Positions 42,624-51,913 of a DNA stretch of 64,000 nt are shown in pieces (the first letter of the stretch is position 1; every line of letters begins with the position of its first letter). A model generated the notes under the pieces. It was not told the DNA's origin and did no database searches. It saw only the letters and a list, made by a program, of their open reading frames with translations. Origin of the DNA: Herpetosiphon geysericola. Lineage in GTDB: Bacteria; Chloroflexota; Chloroflexia; Chloroflexales; Herpetosiphonaceae. The DNA lies in NCBI RefSeq assembly GCF_001306135.1, contig NZ_LGKP01000012.1, positions 1 through 64,000 on the forward strand, read 5' to 3'. Position numbers and translations under genes: made by a program.

Positions 42624-43205
42624 ATGGTGAATAGTTATGCTGCCGCCGAAGCATTACTTGCTGAGTGGGTGCAAAGCGAAAGTTTGCGCAAACATTGCCT
42701 CGCGGTTTCTACCTCCATGCGTCATATGGCGCAACGTCAACAGGCTGATGCCGAGCTTTGGGCAACTGTAGGCCTGATTCACGACCTCGATTATGAGCGT
42801 TTTCCCAATGCAGCCCAATCTCCTACAGCAGAACATCCCTCCGAAGCAGTGCGGGTGCTCCGTGAACTCGGCTGGAGCGAGGAGATTTGTCGCGCTATTT
42901 TATCACATGCCGATTATTGCCATGTTGAGCGGATCACGCCTATGGAAAAAACGCTTTATGCGGTCGATGAACTTTCTGGTTTTGTGACTGCTGTGGCGTT
43001 GGTGCGCCCCGATAAAAGCGTGCATAGCGTTGAAGTCAGCTCGGTCAAGAAGAAAATGAAGGATAAAGCTTTTGCCCGCGCCGTCAATCGCGATGATATT
43101 CTGCGCGGCGCCCAAGAACTCGACGTACCACTCGAAACCTTGATCGAGGAAGTGATTATGGCTCTGCGCGGCAATGCGGTCGCCCTCGGCTTGAATGGAA
43201 TCTAG
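42624..43205 (+). CDS. HD-domain phosphohydrolase
   Basis: 193 residues with an HDIG-type fold: LRKHCLAVSTSMRHMAQR (first His), VGLIHDLDYERFP (HD doublet), EHPSEAVRVLRELGWSEEI (His), ILSHADYC and YAVDELSGFVTAVALV (late Asp). HD proteins hydrolyse phosphate esters, often of nucleotides. AGGAG before the ATG supports the start. No operon partner of known function; the trehalose operon starts 340 bases downstream. Confidence 0.88.
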   Translation: MVNSYAAAEALLAEWVQSESLRKHCLAVSTSMRHMAQRQQADAELWATVGLIHDLDYERFPNAAQSPTAEHPSEAVRVLRELGWSEEICRAILSHADYCHVERITPMEKTLYAVDELSGFVTAVALVRPDKSVHSVEVSSVKKKMKDKAFARAVNRDDILRGAQELDVPLETLIEEVIMALRGNAVALGLNGI

Positions 43206-43545
43206 CTTTTAACGTAACCGCGAAGAACGCGAAGGATCGCTAAATTGGAATACTTAACTTCGTGTTTCTTCGTACTCTTCGTGGTTAAAAACGTTACATC
43301 TTTGAACATCCATTAACATTAGATTGCAGTATACGCTTGTGCTTAAACCACGAAATAGCCCATTCTAATCGCTTAAACGCTCCGCTTAACCCACGAAATT
43401 CCTGCTATTTCTGGCATTATCCCTGCTACTCAACCTCTGAATCTGCTCAACGCTGTGCTGTATTTGCCTGCAATACTGCTGTATTGCTGCGTATTTTGCT
43501 GTGAATTGATATAAAAGCTGTGTTTTTTAAGGAGGATGGCAAATC
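43206..43545. repeat. Intergenic gap with repeat words and CTG-rich tract
   Basis: The left half has AACCGCGAAGAACGCGAAGG (43214-43233) facing the inverted CTTCGTGTTTCTTCGTACTC and TTCGTGGTTAAAAACG (43259-43292), so the dispersed CGAAG word occurs in both orientations and can form a hairpin. Further on, GCTGTATTTGCC/TACTGCTGTATTGCTG runs (43450-43500) are of low complexity. The region must hold the otsA promoter, but no clear one is seen. Confidence 0.55.
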
Positions 43546-45015
43546 ATGCAAGAGTTACCGAATCGACTGATGATTGTTTCTAATCGCCTGCCGATTACAA
43601 TCGCTGAGCAGCCCAATGGCACGCCGCTACTCAAACCTGCCTCTGGTGGTTTGGTTACTGCGCTCGACCCAATTTTGCGTCAAGCTCGCGGCACATGGAT
43701 CGGCTGGTCGGGAACCAATGATGCTGATCAAACGGTTGATCAATTGCTCGAAGATGCTACCAATTCCATTGGCTATGATATGCATGCGATTCACTTGAGC
43801 CAAGAAGAGCAGGAAAAGTTTTATTTGGGCTTTTCCAACGAAATTATTTGGCCATTATTTCACGATTTGCAATCGCGCTGTAATTTTGACCCAAGTTATT
43901 GGACAACCTATGAGCAAGTTAATCGTAAATATGCTGAAACCATCGCTGAACATTATCGCGATGATACCTATATTTGGGTACAAGATTATCAGTTGATTAA
44001 TGTGGCATGTGAATTACGCCAACTTGGCATCGATGCCCATATTGGCTTCTTTTTACATATTCCTTTTCCACACATCGATATTTTTCTCAAATTGCCGTGG
44101 CGCGATCAAATTCTCAATGGTTTGCTCGAATACGATTTGCTTGGCTTTCAGACTAATCGCGATTTGAATAATTTTTTGATTTGTGTTGAAGCATTATTGC
44201 CTGATGCTGAGATCGATCGTTCTGGTGAATATCCATTAATTTTGCATGCTGATCGCAATCCAACTAAAGTTGGTTTCTTTCCGATTAGTATCGATCCGAA
44301 CGAATTTCGCGCAGCTGCGCATACCCAAGATGTCGATAGCCTCTATGGCCAAATTCGCGAATCGTTTCCAGCCCGTAAATTAATTCTTGGGGTTGATCGT
44401 TTGGATTATACCAAAGGGATTCCTGAACGCTTGCAAGCATTTAGTACCTTGCTCGAAACCTATCCTGATCTTCAGCAAGCAATTTCATTAACTCAAGTAG
44501 TCGTGCCAAGCCGCGAAGATATTAGCGAATATGCCGATTTGAAGCAAACAATTCAGCAATTGGTGAGCGAAATTAATGGAAAGTATACTAAAATTGGTTG
44601 GGTGCCAATTCATTATATTTATCGCTCGTTGCCCCGCGAAGAATTATTAGCCTATTATCGCGCTGCTCATGCTGCATTAATCACGCCATTAAAGGATGGC
44701 ATGAATCTTGTAGCAAAGGAATATGCGGTTTGCGGCCCTGATGATGGCGTGCTGATCCTGAGTGAATTTGCTGGCGCTGCAATGCAACTATCTGAACATT
44801 CATTGACCGTTAATCCGTATGATCTTACTGGCACGGCTCAAGCAATTTATAATGCAGTCACAATGCCGCGTGCTGAACGAATGGAACACATTAGCAAATT
44901 ACGCCATTCAATCAATCAATATGATATTTACTGGTGGGTTGATACATTTTTACAAGCCGCTAATGTTAAGCCTTCAGAGTCGGTTGAACAAGCCTCAGGC
45001 TTGGAAGCGCGCTAG
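43546..45015 (+). CDS. otsA: Trehalose-6-phosphate synthase (GT20)
   Basis: This enzyme joins UDP- (or ADP/GDP-) glucose to glucose 6-phosphate. The 489 residues match OtsA. N-terminal MIVSNRLPITI and KPASGGLVTALDPIL bind the acceptor phosphate; WVQDYQLINVACELRQLG, IGFFLHIPFPHIDIFLKLPW and LLEYDLLGFQT are conserved; VDRLDYTKGIPERLQAF and the late LKDGMNLVAKEY contact the nucleotide sugar. AAGGAGG precedes the ATG. It heads otsA-treS-otsB, with 16 bases to treS. Confidence 0.96.
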   Translation: MQELPNRLMIVSNRLPITIAEQPNGTPLLKPASGGLVTALDPILRQARGTWIGWSGTNDADQTVDQLLEDATNSIGYDMHAIHLSQEEQEKFYLGFSNEIIWPLFHDLQSRCNFDPSYWTTYEQVNRKYAETIAEHYRDDTYIWVQDYQLINVACELRQLGIDAHIGFFLHIPFPHIDIFLKLPWRDQILNGLLEYDLLGFQTNRDLNNFLICVEALLPDAEIDRSGEYPLILHADRNPTKVGFFPISIDPNEFRAAAHTQDVDSLYGQIRESFPARKLILGVDRLDYTKGIPERLQAFSTLLETYPDLQQAISLTQVVVPSREDISEYADLKQTIQQLVSEINGKYTKIGWVPIHYIYRSLPREELLAYYRAAHAALITPLKDGMNLVAKEYAVCGPDDGVLILSEFAGAAMQLSEHSLTVNPYDLTGTAQAIYNAVTMPRAERMEHISKLRHSINQYDIYWWVDTFLQAANVKPSESVEQASGLEAR

Positions 45016-45031
45016 CTACTAAAGGAGTTAT

Positions 45032-46678
45032 ATGCAAAACGATTGGTATAAAGATGCAATCTTTTACGAATTGCATGTACGAGCTTTTCAAGATAGTAAT
45101 GGCGATGGGAATGGCGATTTTCGCGGCCTGATTTCGCGCTTGGATTATTTGCAAAGTTTAGGGGTCGATTGTTTATGGTTGTTGCCGTTCTATCCATCGC
45201 CTGGCAAAGATGATGGCTATGACGTGGCTGATTATTGTAATGTGCATCCTAGTTATGGTACGATGGAGGATGTAGTTACTTTTTTCGAAGCAGCCCATTC
45301 CCGTGGCTTGCGGGTGATGATCGACCTTGTAGTTAATCACACCTCAGATCAACATCCATGGTTCCAAGCTGCGCGCCAACCTGATTCGCCGTATCGCGAT
45401 TATTATGTTTGGAGCGATAATAATCAACTGTATCGCGATGCGCGGATTATTTTTACTGATACTGAACGCTCCAACTGGGCTTGGGATGATCTTTCGGAGT
45501 CCTATTATTGGCATCGTTTCTTTAGTCATCAGCCCGATTTAAATTATGAAAATCCTGCTGTGCTCGAAGAAATGTTTAATATTATGCGTTTTTGGCTCGA
45601 TCGTGGAGTTGATGGCTTTCGGGTCGATGCAGTACCCTACTTGATTGAACGCGATGGCACAAATTGCGAAAATTTACCTGAGACTCATACAATTTTGCGT
45701 AAAATGCGTGAATTTGTTGATGAGCATTATCCACATTGTGTGTTGCTCGCTGAAGCGAACCAGTGGCCTGATGATGTGCGCCATTATTTTGGCGATGATG
45801 ATGAATTTCATATGGCGTTTAATTTTCCGGTTATGCCACGTATGTTTATGGCGTTGCGTAAGGAAGATAGCACACCAATTATTGATATTGTGCGCCAAAC
45901 ACCAAAAATTCCCGATAATTGCCAATGGGCAACATTTTTGCGTAATCACGATGAATTAACTCTCGAAATGGTTACTGACGAAGAACGTGATTATATGTAT
46001 CGTGAATATGCGGCAGATCCGCGTATGAAAATCAATATCGGCATTCGTCGTCGTTTAGCACCCTTGATGGATAACGCGCGGCGCCGCATGGAATTAATGA
46101 ATAGCATGCTATTGAGTTTGCCAGGCTCACCAATTATTTATTATGGCGATGAAATTGGCATGGGCGATAATATTTATCTTGGCGACCGCAATGGGGTGCG
46201 AACCCCAATGCAGTGGAATGGCGACCGCAATGCAGGCTTTTCCTCTGCCGATTTTGCCCGTTTGTATAGCCCTGTAATTATCGATCCGGTTTATGGCTAT
46301 CAAGCGATCAATGTCGAAGCCCAAGAGCGAGTCCAATCATCGTTGCTGAATTGGATGAAGCGGCTCATTCGGGTGCGCAAGCGCTATTCGGTCTTTGGCC
46401 GCGGCGATATTCGAATTCTCGAAACTCAAAATCGCAAAGTGTTGGCCTATTTGCGCAGCCATTCCGACCAAATTGTGCTGATTGTCAACAATCTTTCGCG
46501 CTTTATTCAGCCAGTCGAGCTAGATTTGGCTGAATTTGCTGGTATGCGTTTGGTCGAATTGATTGGCGAAACGCCATTTCCAGCGGTTGCTGAAACTCCC
46601 TATTTTCTCTCGTTAGCACCACATGGTTTTATGTGGTTCCGCTTAGAAGGAGCGCGCCTTGCTCTCGACGACGCTTAA
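45032..46678 (+). CDS. treS: Trehalose synthase / GH13 alpha-glucosyl isomerase
   Basis: A 548-residue GH13 enzyme with the TreS-type N-terminus [20 protein letters not shown]. Catalytic residues lie in [11 protein letters not shown] (Asp nucleophile), [11 protein letters not shown] (Glu acid) and [13 protein letters not shown] (transition-state Asp); [14 protein letters not shown] is conserved region I. TreS interconverts maltose and trehalose. There is no maltokinase domain fused. AAAGGAG precedes the ATG. Its 3' end overlaps the otsB start by 20 bases. The neighbours make a trehalose role firm; alternative GH13 activities such as oligo-glucosidase are less likely. Confidence 0.92.
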   Translation: MQNDWYKDAIFYELHVRAFQDSNGDGNGDFRGLISRLDYLQSLGVDCLWLLPFYPSPGKDDGYDVADYCNVHPSYGTMEDVVTFFEAAHSRGLRVMIDLVVNHTSDQHPWFQAARQPDSPYRDYYVWSDNNQLYRDARIIFTDTERSNWAWDDLSESYYWHRFFSHQPDLNYENPAVLEEMFNIMRFWLDRGVDGFRVDAVPYLIERDGTNCENLPETHTILRKMREFVDEHYPHCVLLAEANQWPDDVRHYFGDDDEFHMAFNFPVMPRMFMALRKEDSTPIIDIVRQTPKIPDNCQWATFLRNHDELTLEMVTDEERDYMYREYAADPRMKINIGIRRRLAPLMDNARRRMELMNSMLLSLPGSPIIYYGDEIGMGDNIYLGDRNGVRTPMQWNGDRNAGFSSADFARLYSPVIIDPVYGYQAINVEAQERVQSSLLNWMKRLIRVRKRYSVFGRGDIRILETQNRKVLAYLRSHSDQIVLIVNNLSRFIQPVELDLAEFAGMRLVELIGETPFPAVAETPYFLSLAPHGFMWFRLEGARLALDDA

Positions 46679-47477
46679 ACAACGCCTTCAACCACTTATC
46701 GCCGTCGAGCGACTGGGATTGATCACCGATATTGATGGAACGATCAGCAGGATTGCGCCAACGCCCGATGGTGCGACAGTTGATCCTTTGTGCCGCGCTG
46801 CTTTGAGCCAATTGTCTGAGCATTTGCCCTTAGTTGCGGCAGTTTCTGGTCGGGCGGCCCGCGATGTGCAGCGCATGTTGCAGTTGCCAGCCATGCGCTA
46901 TATCGGCAACCATGGTTTGGAAGTGTGGGGCCAAGATGGTGGTGTGCTCGTGCCTGCCGCTCAACCGTTTAGCGCTGCGGTGCGTGAGTTCGTGGTGGCG
47001 ATGGAGCGCTACGAGCTGCCCGAAGGGGTTGTGCTCGAATCCAAGGGCATCACCGCAACCTTGCACTATCGTTTGGCCACCGATCAAGTTGCTGCTGAAG
47101 CTTGGTTGCGCAAAGTGCTGGGCGAATTAGCTTCAGCCCACAATTTGATCATTACTGAAGGCTTGATGATTTTCGAGGTTCGGCCACCAGTTAGTTGGCA
47201 TAAAGGCAGTGCAGTTGGCTGGCTGATCGACGATCAAAAACTTGATGCGGCGATGTTCTTTGGCGACGATTTGACCGATGTTGATGGCTTTCGGGCGATC
47301 GCAGCTGCCCGTGAACGTGGCTGCCAAGCTGTGGCGATTGGCGTAATCAATCCAGAATCGCATCCATCGGTGGCCGAAACTGCCGATATTTGTATCGATG
47401 GCGTTGGTTCGACCGCCGAAGTGCTGCAATGGATTCTTGAGCAGCGCATGACCCAGGTTCAAGCGACGAACAGTTAA
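46659..47477 (+). CDS. otsB: Trehalose-6-phosphate phosphatase
   Basis: This HAD-fold phosphatase removes phosphate from trehalose 6-phosphate. Motif 1 is [14 protein letters not shown] (nucleophile and acid Asp pair), motif 2 [13 protein letters not shown], and motifs 3-4 KGSAVGWLI and [13 protein letters not shown]. The 272-residue length is normal. The start is a TTG at 46659: AAGGAG lies seven bases upstream and no ATG/GTG gives the family N-terminus. It lies within the end of treS, so translation is coupled. Confidence 0.94.
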   Translation: MLSTTLKQRLQPLIAVERLGLITDIDGTISRIAPTPDGATVDPLCRAALSQLSEHLPLVAAVSGRAARDVQRMLQLPAMRYIGNHGLEVWGQDGGVLVPAAQPFSAAVREFVVAMERYELPEGVVLESKGITATLHYRLATDQVAAEAWLRKVLGELASAHNLIITEGLMIFEVRPPVSWHKGSAVGWLIDDQKLDAAMFFGDDLTDVDGFRAIAAARERGCQAVAIGVINPESHPSVAETADICIDGVGSTAEVLQWILEQRMTQVQATNS

Positions 47478-47490
47478 CGATTTCCATGCT

Positions 47491-47543
47491 AAAAGCTCCA
47501 ATTTATGGCCAATTGCCTAAACTGGCTATGAATTGGAGCTTTT
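47491..47543. terminator. Bidirectional terminator after otsB
   Basis: AAAAGCTCCAATT pairs perfectly with AATTGGAGCTTTT, and an inner TGGCC/TGGC pairing may extend it. It lies between otsB (plus, ends 47477) and the decayed gene on the minus strand. Confidence 0.82.
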
Positions 47544-47547
47544 ATGA

Positions 47548-47918
47548 TTAAAATGCAGGTGGCACAAAATAATCGTTATCATCGTTTGAGCAGTAGCCTG
47601 CTCAAGTTCATGGCGATAGCGGGCTAAAGTTGGCCGAAGTGCAGCATAGATAATTTGGACACTTACAAATCCAATAGTTCCACCGATAAGAGTGTTAATT
47701 AGGAATGACAATGGTAATACTAGCTGCATATAAAAAACCATGAAGATACTTGCCGCTGGGACCAAAATCAACATGCTGAGAATCAGTATGCCATAGCCAA
47801 GCCATAATAGTGGATTCAGCGTATTTTCTTTAGTTGCCTACTTAATTAATAAACGATGTTGATTTTTAGGATAATCCTGAAGTTCGGGTATTGAGGTCGT
47901 TAAAAAGTAGATTTTCAT
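47548..47918 (-). pseudogene. Decayed tandem copy of the neighbouring small membrane protein
   Basis: Starting at ATG 47918, the frame reads MKIYFLTTSIPELQDYPKNQ, closely parallel to MKFYLSLNSLPELDGYAKPQ of the gene at 48302. After 26 codons it meets TAG (47840-47838) exactly where the intact copy has Gln (LLWKQALK versus LLIK-stop-ATK), consistent with CAG to TAG. The same frame then continues homologous (WLGYGILIL, IIYAALRPTLARYRHELEQ) until a one-base shift near 47580, after which DDNDYFVPPAF appears in another frame, matching DDDYFVPHAF. Two lesions make a pseudogene the best reading; an amber readthrough would not fix the shift. Confidence 0.85.
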
Positions 47919-47951
47919 CGATGACATCCTAAATTATTTGAACTATAGGAA

Positions 47952-48302
47952 TTAAAAAGCATGAGGTACAAAATAATCATCATCATGCTGATTTTGTACT
48001 TGCTCACGTTCACGGCGATAGTGGGCTAAAGTTGGCCGCAGCGCAGCAATAATAATCGAATTACTGATTAAGCCGATAATTCCTCCCGTGATTGCACCCA
48101 TCAGCATTCCCATCCAAAGACTATCGAGCTTTGGAAAAAGAAGTATCGCAGTAATGACCCCAAGATAGAGTATAGCGTAGCCAAGCCAAACCTGTTTATT
48201 TTTACGATTTGCTTTTAGTGCTTGTTTCCACAGAAGGCGTTTTTGCGGTTTAGCGTAGCCGTCAAGCTCTGGCAGCGAATTAAGTGAAAGATAGAATTTC
48301 AT
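47952..48302 (-). CDS. Small two-helix membrane protein, intact copy of the duplicate
   Basis: 116 residues: a charged cytoplasmic N-terminus (KPQKRLLWKQALKANRKNKQ), two membrane helices (about 40-57 and 65-90, the second GAITGGIIGLISNSIIIAAL), then a basic/acidic tail RPTLAHYRREREQ ending DDDYFVPHAF. GAGAG lies upstream of the ATG. I know no family. A decayed paralogue follows 33 bases downstream on the same strand. Confidence 0.75.
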   Translation of the reverse strand: MKFYLSLNSLPELDGYAKPQKRLLWKQALKANRKNKQVWLGYAILYLGVITAILLFPKLDSLWMGMLMGAITGGIIGLISNSIIIAALRPTLAHYRREREQVQNQHDDDYFVPHAF

Positions 48303-48610
48303 TGCTTCTCTCCTGATTTGGTGTTTTTATTATATCCAAGGCAATAGTACGAAGCAATCAGCAGGTAGGTGCAATTTCTATATTGATTTTTTTCAATCTC
48401 TATGCTAAGCTAAGCCTAGCTCTAGGCTAACGAACTTCGATCATTGTCCCATCGAAAAAATTCAATCCATTATTATTTTTGGTGGTTGGTGGATTGTTGT
48501 TTCAGCTAGATATTGAAAATTTTCAATTCGACAATAATAAATTTTATTCGAGGTATAAGCAATGCATAATCAAACACTAGTAATTGGGTATTTTGCTGGG
48601 TGGTGTGGCA
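48303..48610. promoter_or_regulatory. Upstream region of the sigma-factor gene with repeated ATTGA-N6-TCAAT palindromes
   Basis: Two copies of ATTGA-six bases-TCAAT are seen: ATTGATTTTTTTCAAT (48382-48397) and the perfect palindrome ATTGAAAATTTTCAAT (48512-48527). A weaker half, AAAAAATTCAATC, lies near 48455-48467. AGCCTAGCTCTAGGCT (around 48414-48429) is another palindrome. They may be operators for the divergent membrane-protein gene or the sigma factor gene. No ORF is present. Confidence 0.45.
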
Positions 48611-49162
48611 ATGAATCAGTTTGATTTGAACCAGCTTTGGTTGAACTTAGCCGAGCCATTACGCCGATTTTTAGCTGCACGTTTGGCTGATTCCACTGGG
48701 GTTGAAGATTTGGTGCAAGATATTTTTCTGGCTGCCTATCTTAAACGCGAGCAACTCCACGACCCTGAGCGGAGCCGGGCTTGGTTGTGGCAAATTGCCC
48801 GCCGCAAACTTATCGATCGCTATCGTAGCCGCCGCGAAACCAGCGAGCTTGATGAAAACGTGGCAGCTGAAGCGCAATCAGCACCGCCGATTTTAGCTGG
48901 TTTTGATCAGTGTATGCAGCACATGCTGGCCCGTTTGCCTGCCCAAGATCGCTTAGTTTTGCAGCGTACAGCCTTTGAAGGAATGAGCCAACAGGCCTTG
49001 AGCAGCGAATTGGGCTTGTCGTTTTCGGGCACAAAATCTCGTGTTCAGCGCGCGCGCCAGAAATTACGCCTGCTGTTTGAGCAATGTTGTGCCGTCGAGC
49101 GCGATGCAGATGGCCATGTTTTGGGTTGTTATCCACAGCCTCAACCAATTCAACTCGTTTAA
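48611..49162 (+). CDS. ECF-type sigma factor, SigZ-like, with Cys-containing C-terminus
   Basis: 183 residues. Sigma region 2 is LRRFLAARLADSTGVEDLVQ...FLAAYL...SRAWLWQIARRKLIDRYRS, and region 4 is LPAQDRLVLQRTAFEGMSQQ followed by LGLSFSGTKSRVQRARQKLR. After region 4 the chain has LLFEQCCAVERDADGHVLGC, a Cys-Cys...Cys extension like that of SigZ-type factors, which could bind metal and sense redox or metal state. ATG 48611 gives the standard N-terminus; the ribosome site (GGTGG) is weak. No anti-sigma gene lies nearby; the next gene is a tiny Cys-rich peptide. Confidence 0.88.
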   Translation: MNQFDLNQLWLNLAEPLRRFLAARLADSTGVEDLVQDIFLAAYLKREQLHDPERSRAWLWQIARRKLIDRYRSRRETSELDENVAAEAQSAPPILAGFDQCMQHMLARLPAQDRLVLQRTAFEGMSQQALSSELGLSFSGTKSRVQRARQKLRLLFEQCCAVERDADGHVLGCYPQPQPIQLV

Positions 49163-49260
49163 GCTGCGTCCTTTTGCTAATTGGCCGTCTTTAATAATAC
49201 AACGCATGTGAAGTATGCAAAGCACATGCTGCAACACTATTTATTTACAGGAGGCCACTC

Positions 49261-49356
49261 ATGGCAACGAACGAACCCACCCAATCGAACAACGACTGCT
49301 GCTCAGCAGAAGAACAAGCAACCTGCTGCTCAGACGCTTGCTGCGATTGTTGCTAG
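49261..49356 (+). CDS. 31-residue peptide with four Cys-Cys pairs
   Basis: A strong AGGAGG seven bases before the ATG marks a real gene. The peptide begins MATNEPTQSNNDCCSAEEQ and ends ATCCSDACCDCC: eight cysteines, all in CC pairs, in the last 19 residues, with acidic residues between. It is metallothionein-like in composition and could bind soft metals or arsenite. It lies 98 bases after the SigZ-like sigma factor gene, whose own tail has Cys-Cys, and is closed by a perfect terminator. A small hairpin (GCATGTG...CACATGC, 49204-49229) lies in between. I do not know a named family. Confidence 0.75.
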   Translation: MATNEPTQSNNDCCSAEEQATCCSDACCDCC

Positions 49357-49375
49357 CTTTTTATTGACATAGTAT

Positions 49376-49411
49376 AAAAGGCCTTGACATGCTCTATCGT
49401 CAAGGCCTTTT
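49376..49411. terminator. Bidirectional terminator between Cys-rich peptide and cellulase
   Basis: AAAAGGCCTTGAC pairs perfectly with GTCAAGGCCTTTT over a ten-base loop, between the plus-strand peptide gene and the minus-strand cellulase gene. Confidence 0.9.
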
Positions 49412-49428
49412 GCTATTTAAACGATTAC

Positions 49429-51312
49429 TTAGGGGTTGGTTGGGGCTGGATTTGCTTGTTGATAATAGGTGGTGATCGTTGTGCCAGTTGCGGCGCCACC
49501 AAGCGGAATTTGATGATCGAGGCTGACGAATTTACCATTGCGATCAGCCCATAATGCTGGCTTGAGCAAGGCATATTTGGCCTCATCCCACGTGGCCCAA
49601 TCGTAGCCCAAAAGGCCACCAGTATCGCCAGAATTGGGGTTGAGCACCCAGAAGGTATGGTGTAAATAGTGCTCTTTGATCAAATCGCGCAGAGCTTTCA
49701 TCCATTGTTCATTGGCACCGCCATCCAAAAAGCCACCCCATTCGCCAATAAACAAAGGCGCAATATTCTCTTCATGAATAAAGAACCAGTTGGGTTGCCA
49801 AACATCGTTGTAAAGCGTTTCTTTGGTGAAGCCAGGGTAGAACCACGATTGATTGAACACCAACGGGCCATAATCGTGCGGCGAATAGACCAATTGATCT
49901 TGGTTAGCTCCGAGATTGACTGGATAATCGCGCACACCGCGTAAATTACCGCCCCACCAAGTGAAATAGTAATCGTTTTTATTATTTGAGCTGTAATTGG
50001 CTCCTGCTTTGGGGTAAACCTCGTTGCCCTCGCACAAGACCAACACATTGGGATTAATTGCCAGAATCCGTTTGCTGGCAGTTTCGCAGACATATTTCCA
50101 ATTATTGAGGTCGGTGGAATTATCCCATTTGGCAAATTGGCCGCTGATTTGATTATCGTGAGCTGTGCCATGTGGCTCATTTTTAATATCCATTGCGATA
50201 ACCGTATCATCGTTTTTGTAACGATCGGTAATCCATTCCCAGGCCTGATAAAACTGTTCGCTGGTGATTGAGCCTTTGTACCACAATGGGGCATAATGGC
50301 CAGCGTTATCAGCCTCGGCACTGTGCACATCGATCATCACTTTGATGCCAAATTGCTTTGAAAGCAGCACAAAACGATCGAAAATTTGCAGTGAATTCAA
50401 GCCTTCTAACTCGGGGTTGGCATAAGTATTGACATTAGGTGCTTTGAAAACCCCAGCCTTCCACTCCAAAATTAATTCGGTCGAGATTGGCACCCGAATA
50501 ATATTCAAGCCACGCTGGGCGATGCTTTGCAGCATTGTAGTTAAGTTTGCCGACCACAAACCATGAAAAACTCGTTCAGTTGCGTTAAATCCAAACCAAT
50601 TAACTCCTGTTAGCCAAACAGGGCGGCCTGCACTATCAACAATTTGATTGCCATTGGTATGCAACCAATCGTCAGTATTGTTATTGCCAATTGGCGTGCT
50701 GGTAGCCGTTGCAATGTTGGTTGGAATCGCCGTGTTGATTGGGCGAGGTGTGCTAGTGGCTGTTGCAATGTTGGTTGGGCGCGGAGTACTAGTTAATGTG
50801 GGAATTGTGGTATTTGGTGGGGTTGTTGGCGTGCTCGTTGCTGGCCGTGTGGTTGGAACAAGCGTATTGGTTACGGTTGGATTGGGCTGATCGTCGCCAC
50901 AATTGACTCCATTGAGCTTAAACGCCGTTGGCACTGCATTAGTACCACTATAACTCGCTTGGAAGCCAAAGCTAGCGGTACCATTGCTTGGCAAACTAGC
51001 GGCCCATGCTGAATTCGCCACGCTTACATTAGGCCCAGTTTGGCTAAGTGTACCATTCCAGAGATTCGTAATTGTCTGATTGCCAGCAAACCCCCAGCTT
51101 AGTTGCCAACTATTGAGACCGATTCCAATATTCTTAACGCTTACATTGGCGGTAAAGCCAGTCTCCCATTGATTAGAAATTGTATACGTGACCTCACAGG
51201 CTGCGGCGGCGGCAGTGGGCTTGGTGCTTGCAGGCTGACTGGCTAGAACCAGCGCTACGAGGCCACTAAGCATTGCCAGTCTAGTGCGAAACGAACGGTG
51301 TTTCTGTGACAT
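49429..51312 (-). CDS. Secreted cellulase, CBM2 plus GH5
   Basis: 627 residues: signal peptide (to about 38), CBM2 cellulose-binding module ([20 protein letters not shown], with [20 protein letters not shown] and later Trp/Asn, closing Cys in LNGVNCG), a long Thr/Pro linker (about 140-212, with TATSTP units), and a GH5 barrel. Key residues are RVPISTELI (Arg), [18 protein letters not shown] (acid/base Glu379), YSPHDYGP (His/Tyr) and [13 protein letters not shown] (nucleophile Glu524). It should cut beta-1,4-glucans. GAAGGGA precedes the ATG. It ends in NPAPTNP and has no YLP tail. Confidence 0.95.
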   Translation of the reverse strand: MSQKHRSFRTRLAMLSGLVALVLASQPASTKPTAAAAACEVTYTISNQWETGFTANVSVKNIGIGLNSWQLSWGFAGNQTITNLWNGTLSQTGPNVSVANSAWAASLPSNGTASFGFQASYSGTNAVPTAFKLNGVNCGDDQPNPTVTNTLVPTTRPATSTPTTPPNTTIPTLTSTPRPTNIATATSTPRPINTAIPTNIATATSTPIGNNNTDDWLHTNGNQIVDSAGRPVWLTGVNWFGFNATERVFHGLWSANLTTMLQSIAQRGLNIIRVPISTELILEWKAGVFKAPNVNTYANPELEGLNSLQIFDRFVLLSKQFGIKVMIDVHSAEADNAGHYAPLWYKGSITSEQFYQAWEWITDRYKNDDTVIAMDIKNEPHGTAHDNQISGQFAKWDNSTDLNNWKYVCETASKRILAINPNVLVLCEGNEVYPKAGANYSSNNKNDYYFTWWGGNLRGVRDYPVNLGANQDQLVYSPHDYGPLVFNQSWFYPGFTKETLYNDVWQPNWFFIHEENIAPLFIGEWGGFLDGGANEQWMKALRDLIKEHYLHHTFWVLNPNSGDTGGLLGYDWATWDEAKYALLKPALWADRNGKFVSLDHQIPLGGAATGTTITTYYQQANPAPTNP

Positions 51313-51913
51313 ACATTGTCCCTTCGTGCTTGAATTGATCTTGCTTGATGCGTTTGCGCATCTGCATGCTCATTATTGAGACCGATTCCTCAAGGTTCGC
51401 AAAACCCTTATTGATAATTCTAAAAATACATTAATAGTTTTGATTTGTGAAGCCCTATTTTGGGCAATTGAGCCATAAAAAAGTATATCACCCCTTGGCG
51501 GTATAAACCACCGTTTAGGGTGATAACGGTTAAGCAAGAAGTGGTACTAGCCCATCCCCTGTATTACCATGGTAATTCAAGCATATAGGACTAAAGATTG
51601 CCGAAATTTGAATCAGCATGATATAGGATGTAGCTGCATTTTCTGCCGGTCGTCGATCAAAGTTGATCAATAACAAGCTTGTGATGGATATGCTGACATC
51701 CATGATTTGATGCAGTGTCTTGTGGTCTATATGATTGATATTTGTAGCTTTGATGTGTGAGTGTTCCAGTTTATTGTGCTGCATTACCTAATCGGTACGA
51801 TTGATTTTTATCGAATGCAGCGATTAACCACTGTGATGCAGCTGTTAGCCCAAATCACTCATTACTTCAGCATTCTTGAACGCGACATGTAGCCATTTCA
51901 GAGGAGCAATCGT
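51313..51913. other. Intergenic gap between cellulase and the calcium-repeat protein
   Basis: No convincing gene. An interrupted palindrome, TATCACCC (51486-51493) with GGGTGATA (51518-51525) enclosing GGCGGT/ACCACC, might be an operator or a hairpin in the cellulase upstream region. The rest is unremarkable. Confidence 0.45.

Noticed and set aside
47838..47840. Programmed readthrough or selenocysteine/pyrrolysine at the TAG
   Set aside because: The aligned residue in the intact copy is Gln, and a second frameshift lesion is present downstream, so decay is simpler.
51530..51784. 84-codon minus-strand frame in the gap before the calcium-repeat gene
   Set aside because: His/Ile-rich, no ribosome site, no recognisable motif; probably chance.
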